From: Haliscomenobacter sp040401995
GTDB taxonomy: Bacteria > Bacteroidota > Bacteroidia > Chitinophagales > Saprospiraceae
Assembly: GCA_040401995.1 (NCBI GenBank)
Contig: JBBANM010000029.1
Location: 1 to 64,000, forward strand
DNA: 64,000 bases
Reading direction: 5' to 3'
Shown here: in pieces, positions 16,741 to 25,664 of the stretch
How the letters are laid out: the number at the start of each line of letters is the position of its first letter
How positions within the stretch are numbered: the stretch's first letter is position 1
Notes under the pieces: generated by a model
What the model was told of the DNA's origin: nothing
The model's input: only the letters and a program-made list of their open reading frames with translations
Databases searched by the model: none
Translations under genes and position numbers: made by a program

Positions 16741-17805
16741 TTAAGTATTTTGTCTTATGATGTAAAAGGTGCCTTTGTTTTGGCCCAGTTTTTCAATTTC
16801 CATCTCTTTAACAAGATATTGTAAATCTTTTTTAATGGATGGCAACTTATATTCTTTCAGGTTGGCTACTAAATCGCCGATCTTCACCGGTTGGTTTTGT
16901 CTGATATATTCAAGTACCATTTTTTGCCTATCATTCAAATATCCGCCTAATGCTCTGAACGATTTGACCTTGGCTTCCAATTTCTGAATCAGATCAGATA
17001 AACTATTTAGGAAAAAAAGTATCCATTGGTCAATTCTTTCTTGCCCATTGTAACGATCTTTCTGTCCTTCCATAAGTGCTTGATAGTAGGCTTTTTTATT
17101 CTGTTCTATGATGTGCTCCAATGAAATATACTGAATGAATTCGTACTCATTTTTTATCAACAATAAATTTGTCAGCAGTCTTGATAGTCGTCCATTTCCA
17201 TCTTGGTATGGATGGATAGACAAAAACTCATAAACAAATACTGCAATAACAATCAATGGATGAATCTCTTTTTGGGCAATCGCTTGATTTGTCCAATCTA
17301 CTAAGGCCTCCATTTCTTTGTGTACCAAATACGGTTCAGTTGTTCGGAAAATCAGCCTGGTTGTTCCATCAGGATAGGTTGCCACTACCTGATTGGTCAT
17401 TTCTTTATACTTCCCTTTGTGTCGGTCGTCTTTACTGCTATGCTTCAATAACAAATTATGCAGGCCATGAATATTTGATAGCGTCAAATCTATAGTGTCA
17501 TGATTGTCAAGGATCGTTTCGAGCGTGTCATAATAGCCGACTACCTCTTGTTCATCCCGTCTTTGCAGCTTCGATATTTTTAAATTTTTAATCAACGTAG
17601 CAACTTCCTCATCGGTTAATGTGCTTCCTTCTATGCGCGTAGATGAGCCAATGCTTTGAATGGTGGCTATCTTCCGCAATTCCTTGAGATACTTGTTTTC
17701 TTCAAAGTTCAAATTTTCCCATGCTCCTTTAAACTGATCAATCTTGCTGATCTGCTGGATCACTTTTTGGGTTGTTGCAAAATCGAACTGTAATTTTTGC
17801 TCCAT
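16741..17805 (-). CDS. Fic protein (AMPylator) with N-terminal inhibitory motif and C-terminal winged helix
   Basis: A 354-residue Fic enzyme from ATG 17805. The Fic motif HPYQDGNGRLSR is at residues 198-209 (catalytic His198), so it can be expected to transfer AMP or a similar group to a target hydroxyl. The N-terminal helix holds the auto-inhibitory motif S-x3-EG (Ser55 to Gly60, STRIEG), so it is a class II, self-inhibited Fic. The last 70 residues (LNDRQKMVLEYIRQNQPVKI onward) form a winged-helix domain, as in the Shewanella SoFic type, which suggests DNA binding and perhaps autoregulation. It lies downstream of the large PIN-domain gene in an AT-rich tract. A TTG-started extension to 17829 is rejected. 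Confidence 0.88.
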   Translation of the reverse strand: MEQKLQFDFATTQKVIQQISKIDQFKGAWENLNFEENKYLKELRKIATIQSIGSSTRIEGSTLTDEEVATLIKNLKISKLQRRDEQEVVGYYDTLETILDNHDTIDLTLSNIHGLHNLLLKHSSKDDRHKGKYKEMTNQVVATYPDGTTRLIFRTTEPYLVHKEMEALVDWTNQAIAQKEIHPLIVIAVFVYEFLSIHPYQDGNGRLSRLLTNLLLIKNEYEFIQYISLEHIIEQNKKAYYQALMEGQKDRYNGQERIDQWILFFLNSLSDLIQKLEAKVKSFRALGGYLNDRQKMVLEYIRQNQPVKIGDLVANLKEYKLPSIKKDLQYLVKEMEIEKLGQNKGTFYIIRQNT

Positions 17806-17880
17806 AAAATATCGATATTGTAGCCGCAAAGTAGCGATATTTTTATTGTTTACCCAAATAGTAGCTGTATTTTATCGATA
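17806..17880 (-). promoter_or_regulatory. Fic promoter with repeated GTAGC-TATTTT operator-like sites
   Basis: Between the Fic start codon and 17880 are the related sequences AAAGTAGCGATATTTTTA (17827-17844) and AATAGTAGCTGTATTTTA, and two palindromes containing ATCGAT (about 17810-17820 and 17873-17882). On the reverse strand TTTGGG followed after about 21 bp by TACTTTG resembles a Bacteroidota promoter. The repeats overlap it, as expected of an autoregulated gene. Confidence 0.45.
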
Positions 17881-17969
17881 TATTTTCATTACACTGAACG
17901 TGAATATGGACGCCGTGGGGAAGTTAAGACCCTATATAAGAACAGGCTGTTGGTAGATTTTAAGTTACA

Positions 17970-20900
17970 TTACATATATTTATTATGAATGTCTATTAAA
18001 AATTCATGTCCTTGTTTTACCATCTTGTTGCAGAACTCATCAGCAATTTGTTTCTGTCCGTTATTGTAAAGAAACTCTACTAAGCCAATAATGTGCTTTT
18101 TGTCAATTGAAGAAAAATAATGAGCAAATTGTATAGATTTAAGTATGACCCCTACGTGTTTAGCAGATTCGCTTGGAATGCCTCGGTCTTTAAGTTTGAT
18201 AAGATTTTCAATGAGGTAATGAGAGTGAAAATGTTTGTCAGTGATAGCGGTGGATTTTAAAACCAAATTAGTATAGGTGTCATTTAATTCGGGAACAAAA
18301 ACAAGGAGATTGGAAAGTCTTGCTAAAACCTGCTGTTCTTCTTCATAAGTTGAATTCTCATATTTGTTTGAAAGGTAGTTCCACAAAATGAAAATTATTT
18401 CTTCAAAGTTTTTTGCATCAGCATGATTCAAATTTTTCAAATAACCTTCTTGCCTCCAAACAAAATCCACAAGCTTAAGATTGCTTGCATGACTACCCCT
18501 ATTGATTAGCATTGTAAGCAAACCATCTGTTTGCAAATCTTCAAAACCCCAAAAGTAAAAAGCAACAATGTGCCTGATAATTCCATTATCATAGAATTTT
18601 TTTAACTGAATGTCATTCTTAATTGCCCTTTCATAGTGAGAGTAAAATAATTTATAAATGTCTTTATTGAATGGTGGATTGCCAAAGGTAAACCCACTCA
18701 AAAAAGCAAGCCACTCTTTATCTTCAACTTGGTAATACTCTTTTACTTTATTGGTTATCCAATCCTTATCCAAGATGTAAAATTGTTGAAAATACCAACC
18801 TGTGAGAATATAACCATCAATTATTCCTTTATTAAAAGTTTCCTCCAATAATACTTTAATCTCTTTTTCCCATTTGGGTAAATTACCTTCTGCCTTTAAG
18901 TTTCTTGCTCTCCTGAGTGAATATGCAAGTAAAGTTCTAATCGTTTTACCAGCAGTAGAGTTCAACGAATAGGTAGGATGGTTCATATTCGTTTGCTTAA
19001 AATCTTCTTCAGGCTTTAACTTTGGAACCATGATTTTAAGAATATCCTTCGCAATTGGTAAAAGAGATAAATCAAATGCGCTGCTGTCCGAGTCCATTCC
19101 ATCAGTCAAAAGATTTCCGACCGAACCTGTAACCCAATCCGCCGTTACTCCCCAACCATCATTCTCCAACCCAAATTGTCCTGATGCAAATTTTTCGTTT
19201 GAGATATATCCTTTGTAGAAATTTAAAACCTTTTCCCAATTAAATGACTTTTTATTTTTCCATGCTTCTCTAAAACCGTCGGCAATATGGTAAGCATATA
19301 TGTAGTAAACATCTTTGAAAAGTTCAATTTCATCAGAAAATTTCTGAGGTTCATTTTCAACTGCTTTGCCTAATGCGCTTGATAAACCATTTATAGTCGG
19401 TTCTTCCCACCGGTCTTTGGGCTTGAAACTTTGAATAAAGTTGACAATTTCTTGATTACTTTTTTGAAGTATTTCTTCTACATCGAAAGGAGAAGCCGAT
19501 CCAACCCTTGCGATTATCTCACCCAAATTTTCATAGTGTTCGTAAGTTAGCATTTCTGATTTTGAAAGTTCCTCGTAACTGTCTTTGAACGGGGCAATAT
19601 TTCTCAAAGCAGAATACCAACGTAACTGCCAATAGTCCTTAGATTTCCAGTCTCCATTTTCTCTTTTATTCTGAGGGCCTAAATCAATAATTTTTTGAAG
19701 TACTTCGATTTCTACCTGGCTCAATAACATTTGATTTTTATTGAGTAATTCGTAAAGGTCTTTGTCAAAAATGGGGGTTGAAAAAAAGAGTATTTGGTTT
19801 TGGCCTTTCACAATTTCCCAAAACAAACTTTTACACGCTTCCCAATTATCTCCGATTATAAACAGAATTACTCTGCGAAAAAAAGGTAATCGGTATTTAT
19901 TCTCTAAGGCAAATGATTTTAATAGTAAAACTCCTGCCTCCTTGTTTTGCTTAACCTTTTCATTAAGAAGGTCTCTAAATATTAAAGAAAATACTTCAAC
20001 AACTCTATCTTCATTATGGTATAGGTCGTCTAATTTACTTATAGTATCTTCAGTATAAGGATTGTATGAGCCATTTGTTAAGGCATTTGTCAGTATTTCG
20101 ATATCGTATTCATTGTCCTTATGTCCTTCATATTCCAATCCCAATTCCTTAAGAAAAGTAATAATGAAACTTCTCACTTCCTCACTATTAAAATTCTCAA
20201 ACTTCTCTATTGTTTTTCTTCCAATGATTTTTTCTCTATTTTCTTTTTCTGAAATTTCAATGCCCAAATTTTCAGTTTCAATCTCTGCTTTGCAATTGTA
20301 GTTCTTATCTTTTATCTTGAGTGAAAAGTTAATCCCTCTTGGGAAATTAAAACGCAGAGTTTTGATTTTTTCTGCTAAATCAATAATGATGTTATCTGAA
20401 CAGTGAGTAACAATTTTAGATGTAAGTTTTTTGTCAATTAGAGCTTCCTTTAAATCGGGCATGTAAACTCTTGAACGGTAGTTTTCAACATTAAGCCACA
20501 ATATTACTTCTTTAGCATCTTCAATTTTTTCAAGCGAGAAAAGATATTTTAAAATCAATTCTGCCTTTTGAATGTCATCTTCTGTTGGGTTCTCTGAAAG
20601 AAATTTTGGAAGCAGATTCTCGCAAATTTCTGAACTATGAATCATTGTATCAAAACTATGTTTGAGCCAAATTGGAATATAATGCAATATATCTAAAGGG
20701 ATTTTTTCTTTAGGGATGTTGGTCAAAAACGTGATAAAGTAATACCAAGTATTGTCATTGTCAACTGGATTTTGAGAAGCGTTTTTGATGATTGAAATTA
20801 TTTCATCAATAAGTTCTAGTGATTGTCCGTTTTTGATTTGAAGTGAAAGCTTTTTAAGGTAAATAAGAGGTTCCCAAAATGAAATTGGTGCTGGATTATT

Positions 20901-21824
20901 TTTGGGATTAAAAACTTCCTTTCGCTTAAGTATTTCAAACCAACTTGCCTTATCAAGTTGGGTATAAAAATAATGCTCATAAGAATCATCAGAATCTACA
21001 AGTGCTAATACAAAAATCACCTGTTCTTTTGTTGGTCGTTTTTCCTTTAAGATAAACTCAATTGTGTTTATGTTTTGGATATATGAGCTGTTTCCACTTT
21101 CAGTTAGCTTGTCATATTCTGGATTGTAAATTTTTTCCTTGATTTTATTTCTAATTCTCTCTTTTCTTTTCTGACTAATGTTTTCATCCTCTTTTAAATT
21201 ATGAAATTCTCGAAGGAAATAATTTAAATAATTTAGATTTGTAATTGCTTTAATATTGTTTGAATCAAAATCTACTTTCAAGTCCGGATGAATATTATTT
21301 TTTTTATTTTCTTTTTGATAGAAGTCTTTCGTGTTGTTTGAAATAAAAAAGTAATTATTGCCTTGGTTTAGTTTTGCAAAGTGAATCAGAGAATAAACAA
21401 TGATTGCATCTGCGACACTACTTTTGTTATGAAGAGGCGCTTTTTTTGCAATGCCGTCAGATATAATTCTGTCCTTTACTTCTGGATATTCAGGAATGAT
21501 TTCACTTTGGAGTATTAAATTTTTAACACGATTAAGCTGGTCATCAATAATTTTTCTTTGTGTCGCTGGCTCTTTATATTCAGCAAAAAAAGCAGAAGGA
21601 AGGATTTCTTCTGCCATGTTAAAAAAATCACGAAGTTTTTTTTCTCTTTCTTTTACTTGCTTTTTTTCATTTTTGTTCCATTCATCAATTATTATTTTCG
21701 GTAAAAGAAGTTTTACTTCCCCTTTCTGAATCCAATGTTCAAGGTGATCAAATTGATTTTCAATTTGCCAAGATTCATCTAAAGAGTAAATCCAAATGTT
21801 GCTATCAAAAGTGAGATAAATCAA
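17970..21824 (-). CDS. Very large PIN-domain (DUF4935-like) plus helical-repeat protein, unknown function
   Basis: A 1284-residue cytoplasmic protein. Residues 1 to about 175 form a PIN-like nuclease domain: FDSN (Asp7), an acidic pair at Asp47-Glu48, SVADAIIVYS (Asp139), and FFISNNTKDF (Asp167) give the full acidic set for RNA or DNA cleavage. The remaining 1100 residues are helical, charged, Asn/Lys/Glu-rich and without P-loop or membrane segments. They could be a HEAT-like sensor scaffold. The stretch HPTYSLNSTAGKTIRTLLAY (about residues 960-980) faintly recalls the C-terminal DUF4020 region of some SIR2-type defence proteins (weak). The gene is visibly more AT-rich than its surroundings, a sign of transfer. 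It is 140-160 bp upstream of the Fic gene. A defence role is inference. Confidence 0.75.
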   Translation of the reverse strand: MIYLTFDSNIWIYSLDESWQIENQFDHLEHWIQKGEVKLLLPKIIIDEWNKNEKKQVKEREKKLRDFFNMAEEILPSAFFAEYKEPATQRKIIDDQLNRVKNLILQSEIIPEYPEVKDRIISDGIAKKAPLHNKSSVADAIIVYSLIHFAKLNQGNNYFFISNNTKDFYQKENKKNNIHPDLKVDFDSNNIKAITNLNYLNYFLREFHNLKEDENISQKRKERIRNKIKEKIYNPEYDKLTESGNSSYIQNINTIEFILKEKRPTKEQVIFVLALVDSDDSYEHYFYTQLDKASWFEILKRKEVFNPKNNPAPISFWEPLIYLKKLSLQIKNGQSLELIDEIISIIKNASQNPVDNDNTWYYFITFLTNIPKEKIPLDILHYIPIWLKHSFDTMIHSSEICENLLPKFLSENPTEDDIQKAELILKYLFSLEKIEDAKEVILWLNVENYRSRVYMPDLKEALIDKKLTSKIVTHCSDNIIIDLAEKIKTLRFNFPRGINFSLKIKDKNYNCKAEIETENLGIEISEKENREKIIGRKTIEKFENFNSEEVRSFIITFLKELGLEYEGHKDNEYDIEILTNALTNGSYNPYTEDTISKLDDLYHNEDRVVEVFSLIFRDLLNEKVKQNKEAGVLLLKSFALENKYRLPFFRRVILFIIGDNWEACKSLFWEIVKGQNQILFFSTPIFDKDLYELLNKNQMLLSQVEIEVLQKIIDLGPQNKRENGDWKSKDYWQLRWYSALRNIAPFKDSYEELSKSEMLTYEHYENLGEIIARVGSASPFDVEEILQKSNQEIVNFIQSFKPKDRWEEPTINGLSSALGKAVENEPQKFSDEIELFKDVYYIYAYHIADGFREAWKNKKSFNWEKVLNFYKGYISNEKFASGQFGLENDGWGVTADWVTGSVGNLLTDGMDSDSSAFDLSLLPIAKDILKIMVPKLKPEEDFKQTNMNHPTYSLNSTAGKTIRTLLAYSLRRARNLKAEGNLPKWEKEIKVLLEETFNKGIIDGYILTGWYFQQFYILDKDWITNKVKEYYQVEDKEWLAFLSGFTFGNPPFNKDIYKLFYSHYERAIKNDIQLKKFYDNGIIRHIVAFYFWGFEDLQTDGLLTMLINRGSHASNLKLVDFVWRQEGYLKNLNHADAKNFEEIIFILWNYLSNKYENSTYEEEQQVLARLSNLLVFVPELNDTYTNLVLKSTAITDKHFHSHYLIENLIKLKDRGIPSESAKHVGVILKSIQFAHYFSSIDKKHIIGLVEFLYNNGQKQIADEFCNKMVKQGHEFLIDIHNKYM

Positions 21825-22041
21825 TGGTAATTATTTTTATTGATGTAATTATTGGCATTATCGCCGACTATTATTCAAGTATACGTTCCATTTTACTTTG
21901 TCTTCAAAAAGTGCGTGTACTCCTGCTTAATCCGCATTTCTTTTTCTTTCTTCTAAGTGGTCAATCTGTAAGTACTCCTTTTACCTCCCCAGCGAATATA
22001 ACAAACAATAAATCATCCAACAAACAATCTCCTATCAAATT

Positions 22042-22845
22042 TCACTCCCTCACCACCCCACTAAAAAAAACCAACGAATCCCCAATATACCGATTCCAAT
22101 ATTCCCAAGAATGCCCGCCCGAATGTTCCTCGTACCCGTGCGCGATGCCCGCCGCCGCTAGCGCGCGGTGCAATTCCCGATTGTATTCAATCAACAAATC
22201 TTCCGAGCCGCAATCAAAACGGAATGGCGGGAGAACGGCGCGATTTTTAACCAGCCATTCCAATACCCCATCTTGCTCCTGTACCCGCAATTTTAAACCA
22301 TCAAAATCGCTCACAAAAAGCCCAATTTGTTCAAAATGGGTGATCGACGATAAACCCGAAAAAGCCCGAAAAAGCTGCGGGTACTTGGCGCCCAAACGCA
22401 AAGCGCCAAATCCGCCCATGGATAGTCCGGTGATAAACAAAGGTAAGTCGGGGCGCAAGGCAGGAAACTGCTCGCGGATCAAACCTAGCAAGTCTTCAAC
22501 AATCCATTTTTCATAATCGGCTTCCGCGTGGGGCGTGTAGCCGCTGCCATCGCCAAATAAGCCATCGGAGGGCATCACCAGCAGCATGGGCGCTATTTTT
22601 TTTGCGCCGATTAATTGTTGGGCAACGCGGTGAACGCCGCCTTTTAAAGTCCATGCCCAGTGACTGCCATACACGCCATGCAGGAGAATCACCATGCCCT
22701 GCAAGTCGGCTTCAGCCACTCCAGGTGGGAGAAAAACCGTTACATCGGCGCGTTTTTGCAAGGCATTGCTTTTGACCGTCAAAAAACGCAGACCGTCAAA
22801 TTCATACTGAGGGTCGGATATTTCGGTAGTAAAAAATTGGCTCAT
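22042..22845 (-). CDS. Alpha/beta-hydrolase, esterase D / S-formylglutathione hydrolase-like
   Basis: A 267-residue esterase with the catalytic triad Ser142 (GLSMGG), Asp216 (GSEDLL) and His245 (SGGHSWEYW), and the oxyanion loop LLHGVYG at residues 54-60. The fold is the esterase D type that includes S-formylglutathione hydrolase FrmB and mycolyl-type esterases. It starts 10 bp after the stop of an alcohol dehydrogenase gene, so the two are cotranscribed, as in frmAB formaldehyde detoxification operons. Whether the thiol partner is glutathione or another thiol is not known. No signal peptide. Confidence 0.8.
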   Translation of the reverse strand: MSQFFTTEISDPQYEFDGLRFLTVKSNALQKRADVTVFLPPGVAEADLQGMVILLHGVYGSHWAWTLKGGVHRVAQQLIGAKKIAPMLLVMPSDGLFGDGSGYTPHAEADYEKWIVEDLLGLIREQFPALRPDLPLFITGLSMGGFGALRLGAKYPQLFRAFSGLSSITHFEQIGLFVSDFDGLKLRVQEQDGVLEWLVKNRAVLPPFRFDCGSEDLLIEYNRELHRALAAAGIAHGYEEHSGGHSWEYWNRYIGDSLVFFSGVVRE

Positions 22846-22855
22846 AAAAGAGGGT

Positions 22856-23959
22856 TTAAAACACGATCACGCCCTTGGCATTCTTTCCAGCGTGCATGTC
22901 GGCAAAGGCTTGTGCTAATTCCTGCAAAGGATACGTTTGAGTGACCATTTCATCCAAAATGAGATCGCCTTTGGCATACAATTGCTGGAGAATAGGAAAA
23001 TCGATTTGCGGACGGGTTTTCCCATACAAAGGGTTGATGTAGACCTTATCCCACTCAAATAGGTTCATATCAATGGTAATTTCTTGCTCAATGCCGCTGA
23101 CTTGTACCGCCATCCCGGCATTGCGCACCATGGCCAAGGGGGCAGCGCCCAGGGCAGGCACGGCGGTGCATTCAAATGCATAATCGGCGCCCCGACCATC
23201 AGTCAGCGTTTTCACCACTTGCGCGGCTTGCAACAAACCGGTATCGTCGCGCTCGGCCAGGATGGTATGCGTTGCGCCATAGGTTTTGGCCATTTCCAAA
23301 CGCAGCGGATTGAGGTCGATAGCGATGATTTTTCCTGCTCCGGTAATGCGCGCGCCTTGAATTACATTGAGCCCTACGCCGCCGGTTCCAAGTACAACAA
23401 CCGAAGTTCCCGGTTTTACTTTGGCGGCGTTGATCACTGAACCGTAACCCGTCATCACGCCACAGCCTACAATCGCTGCCGATGGGTAGGGCATCGCTAC
23501 CGTTATTTTCACACAGGCGGCTTCGCGTACCAGGGTGTATTCCGACATGGTCCCCAGACTAAAAGAGCGGGCTAACGGGGCGCCGTTCCAAGTGGTAGAT
23601 TCCACCGTGGCATGCCCGCCGCTGATGCTGTTGCCAGCGGTTACGGCAGAGTTTTTTTCGCAGAGGTGTTGATTGCCTTCTTGGCATTGAAAACAGGTGT
23701 AACAGGGAATAGCCCAATTGAGCATCACCGAATCGCCTACTTCAACCGAAGTGACTTGCGGGCCTACCGCAATGACGATCCCAGCGCCTTCGTGCCCCAT
23801 GATCAAGGTTTTACCCCAGGATTGAGAGTCCCAATCGGTGTGACAAATGCCCGCTGCTTTGATTTGTACCAAAACTTCGTCTTTTTGCGGCGCTTGAACG
23901 TCGATGGTTTCTATGGAAAACCGACCTTGGCCGTCGGTGATGGCTGCCAGACCTTTCAT
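22856..23959 (-). CDS. Zinc-dependent alcohol dehydrogenase, class III-like
   Basis: A 367-residue medium-chain dehydrogenase. Catalytic zinc ligands Cys39 and His56 (GHEGAG) are present, and the structural zinc lobe has Cys86, Cys89, Cys92 and Cys100. The NAD site is VVLGTGGVGLNVIQGA near residue 190. The pattern and length resemble class III (formaldehyde, thiol-dependent) and the related aryl/mycothiol types. Co-transcription with an esterase D-type hydrolase supports a role in oxidising S-hydroxymethyl-thiol adducts, but a general alcohol dehydrogenase is possible. Confidence 0.83.
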   Translation of the reverse strand: MKGLAAITDGQGRFSIETIDVQAPQKDEVLVQIKAAGICHTDWDSQSWGKTLIMGHEGAGIVIAVGPQVTSVEVGDSVMLNWAIPCYTCFQCQEGNQHLCEKNSAVTAGNSISGGHATVESTTWNGAPLARSFSLGTMSEYTLVREAACVKITVAMPYPSAAIVGCGVMTGYGSVINAAKVKPGTSVVVLGTGGVGLNVIQGARITGAGKIIAIDLNPLRLEMAKTYGATHTILAERDDTGLLQAAQVVKTLTDGRGADYAFECTAVPALGAAPLAMVRNAGMAVQVSGIEQEITIDMNLFEWDKVYINPLYGKTRPQIDFPILQQLYAKGDLILDEMVTQTYPLQELAQAFADMHAGKNAKGVIVF

Positions 23960-24062
23960 GGTGATGATTTTTTTAATCGTTGTACTCCCAAAGCTAGTTT
24001 TTTGTTACGATAAATGCTTTAACTATACAACATCCCTGGCGCAATTCAATAGACAGTGCAAA

Positions 24063-25280
24063 TCAAGGCACAGGCTTTTCGGGAGCTGGCTCACTAGCAT
24101 GAAAATCGGTGCGCACTATGCCCGCATAGTTGTCTAGCAAAGTGAGTACGCGTTCGTAAGAAGGCGACTGCACAATGATCCCCAGATGGTGGGCTTTGTT
24201 GGGCATATGCCAAACAACTTCTGGATCATTAAACACCTCGTGATCAGGCCATTGCTGACGAGTCAGAGAGATGAGGATGCCGGAATAATCATTGCGGATG
24301 GGCGGTAGGTTGTACGGCATGCCCATCGCAGTGGCAGCTTCCAAACGTGCCCATTCGTACCAAATGTTTAGACCAGAGGAGGCGTATAACATGTCGGCAA
24401 TGTTGGCGCCGCCAACGCGAGCCGAAGTTTCCAGGAAATAAAACGCTCCATCGGCGTGGCACCGGATGAATTCGCAATGCGAAGCGCCATAAGGGTATCT
24501 AAAAGTCTTTTTTACCTGGTTATTCAATTGGATCAGCGTCTGATCGACGTCAGAACCAAAGGGTTCAATGACGCTGCGAAAAATGCCGCCATGGTGCGTC
24601 ACCTCAAAAGGGGTTGCCAAATAGCGGGAGGTTCTGGCAAAAACAACATCCCCGCCATAAGTCAGTGAATCGATATGGTATACTTCGCCTGGTTTGAACT
24701 CTTCCAGTAGAAAATCATGCCGGCGCACGCCTAAGTAATCCAAATGTGCCCACAATTCTTCACGGTCATGTACTTTTTTCATCCCGGTAGAGGCAGCCTG
24801 CCCGCGCGGTTTGACAATCCAGGGTCCCTGGCTGTTTTCCAAAAAACGGTTGATCGCCTCGTCATTAAACAAAGGGGTAAACTTGGGCACCCGAATGCCG
24901 CCATGTAGCGCTTCGAAACGCATGGAAAGTTTGTCTCTAAAATGGCGAGCAACGGTTTGACCCATACCCGGTATATGGAAATATTCACGCAGGGCGGCGG
25001 CCTTTTCTACGTCAAAGTCCTCCAAGGCCACTATTCGATCAATTTTTTTGGAGCGCATCAGCCAAGCCAGACCTTCAATCACATCGGGCATGTTCCAGTT
25101 GCCATCATCGTCTTGCTGCATGTAAAAAACTTCATCAATGGCGTCAAACGCCCATTCTTTATGCTCCAATTTTTTTGAAGTGACCAGATACACATTGCAA
25201 CCACAGTCTTTGAGACCCCGGAGGAAATCGTTGCCTTTAAAATAGGAAGCCAAACAGAGGAAATTAGGTGCAGGAGCCAT
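24063..25280 (-). CDS. ATP-grasp ligase-like protein
   Basis: A 405-residue protein with the three-part ATP-grasp plan. There is an N-terminal Rossmann-like domain (LCLASYFKGNDFLRGLKDCG), the nucleotide segment GPWIVKPRGQAASTGMKKV near residues 150-170, and the metal-binding FLETSARVGGANIAD near 285-300. Such enzymes join a carboxylate to an amine or thiol with ATP, as in dipeptide or carnosine-type ligases. No biosynthetic partner lies adjacent: the next gene on the same strand is the alcohol dehydrogenase about 100 bp downstream. Substrate unknown. Confidence 0.78.
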   Translation of the reverse strand: MAPAPNFLCLASYFKGNDFLRGLKDCGCNVYLVTSKKLEHKEWAFDAIDEVFYMQQDDDGNWNMPDVIEGLAWLMRSKKIDRIVALEDFDVEKAAALREYFHIPGMGQTVARHFRDKLSMRFEALHGGIRVPKFTPLFNDEAINRFLENSQGPWIVKPRGQAASTGMKKVHDREELWAHLDYLGVRRHDFLLEEFKPGEVYHIDSLTYGGDVVFARTSRYLATPFEVTHHGGIFRSVIEPFGSDVDQTLIQLNNQVKKTFRYPYGASHCEFIRCHADGAFYFLETSARVGGANIADMLYASSGLNIWYEWARLEAATAMGMPYNLPPIRNDYSGILISLTRQQWPDHEVFNDPEVVWHMPNKAHHLGIIVQSPSYERVLTLLDNYAGIVRTDFHASEPAPEKPVP

Positions 25281-25664
25281 TCAAGATAGGGACTTATGTG
25301 TTTGATAATTTTTCTGGTCTTCCCAAAAAAAGATAACTCAAAGGATCAATCGTTGACCAGGAGAATTGGGGTGCAAAACCGTCCTTTTGATGGTTGTTTT
25401 GCTTGCTCACGTCCATTGACAAGATGTTAAACGGCGTATGGTGTAGCCCGATTACCGAAGAACACAAACACGGGATGAGCAGGAGGTTTTTCATAGGACA
25501 AATATGTCTAAATTGTTCGAAATTCAATCGTAAAAGCGGGGAATTAATTTCATTCCATTTTTGCCGCATTATAAGTTCAATAATGGATTTTGTTGTCCCC
25601 CAAAAAGGAGATTCTGTTGGTAAACTGTAGGTGGTTTTTTATTTTCACAAAAAAACCATCTACC
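25281..25664. other. Intergenic region with a hairpin next to a start codon
   Basis: Divergent gap between the ATP-grasp and YdeI-like genes. No convincing gene is present. TAGGTGGTTTTTT (25628-25640) and AAAAAACCATCTA (25650-25662) form a 13-bp stem, allowing one G-U pair, that ends 2 bp before the YdeI-like ATG. Such a hairpin could shield the start site in the mRNA. Confidence 0.4.

Noticed and set aside
25294..25494. Possible small reverse-strand gene starting MKNLLLIPCLCSSV
   Set aside because: A weak signal-like start but no family features, no terminator and unconvincing composition; may be chance.
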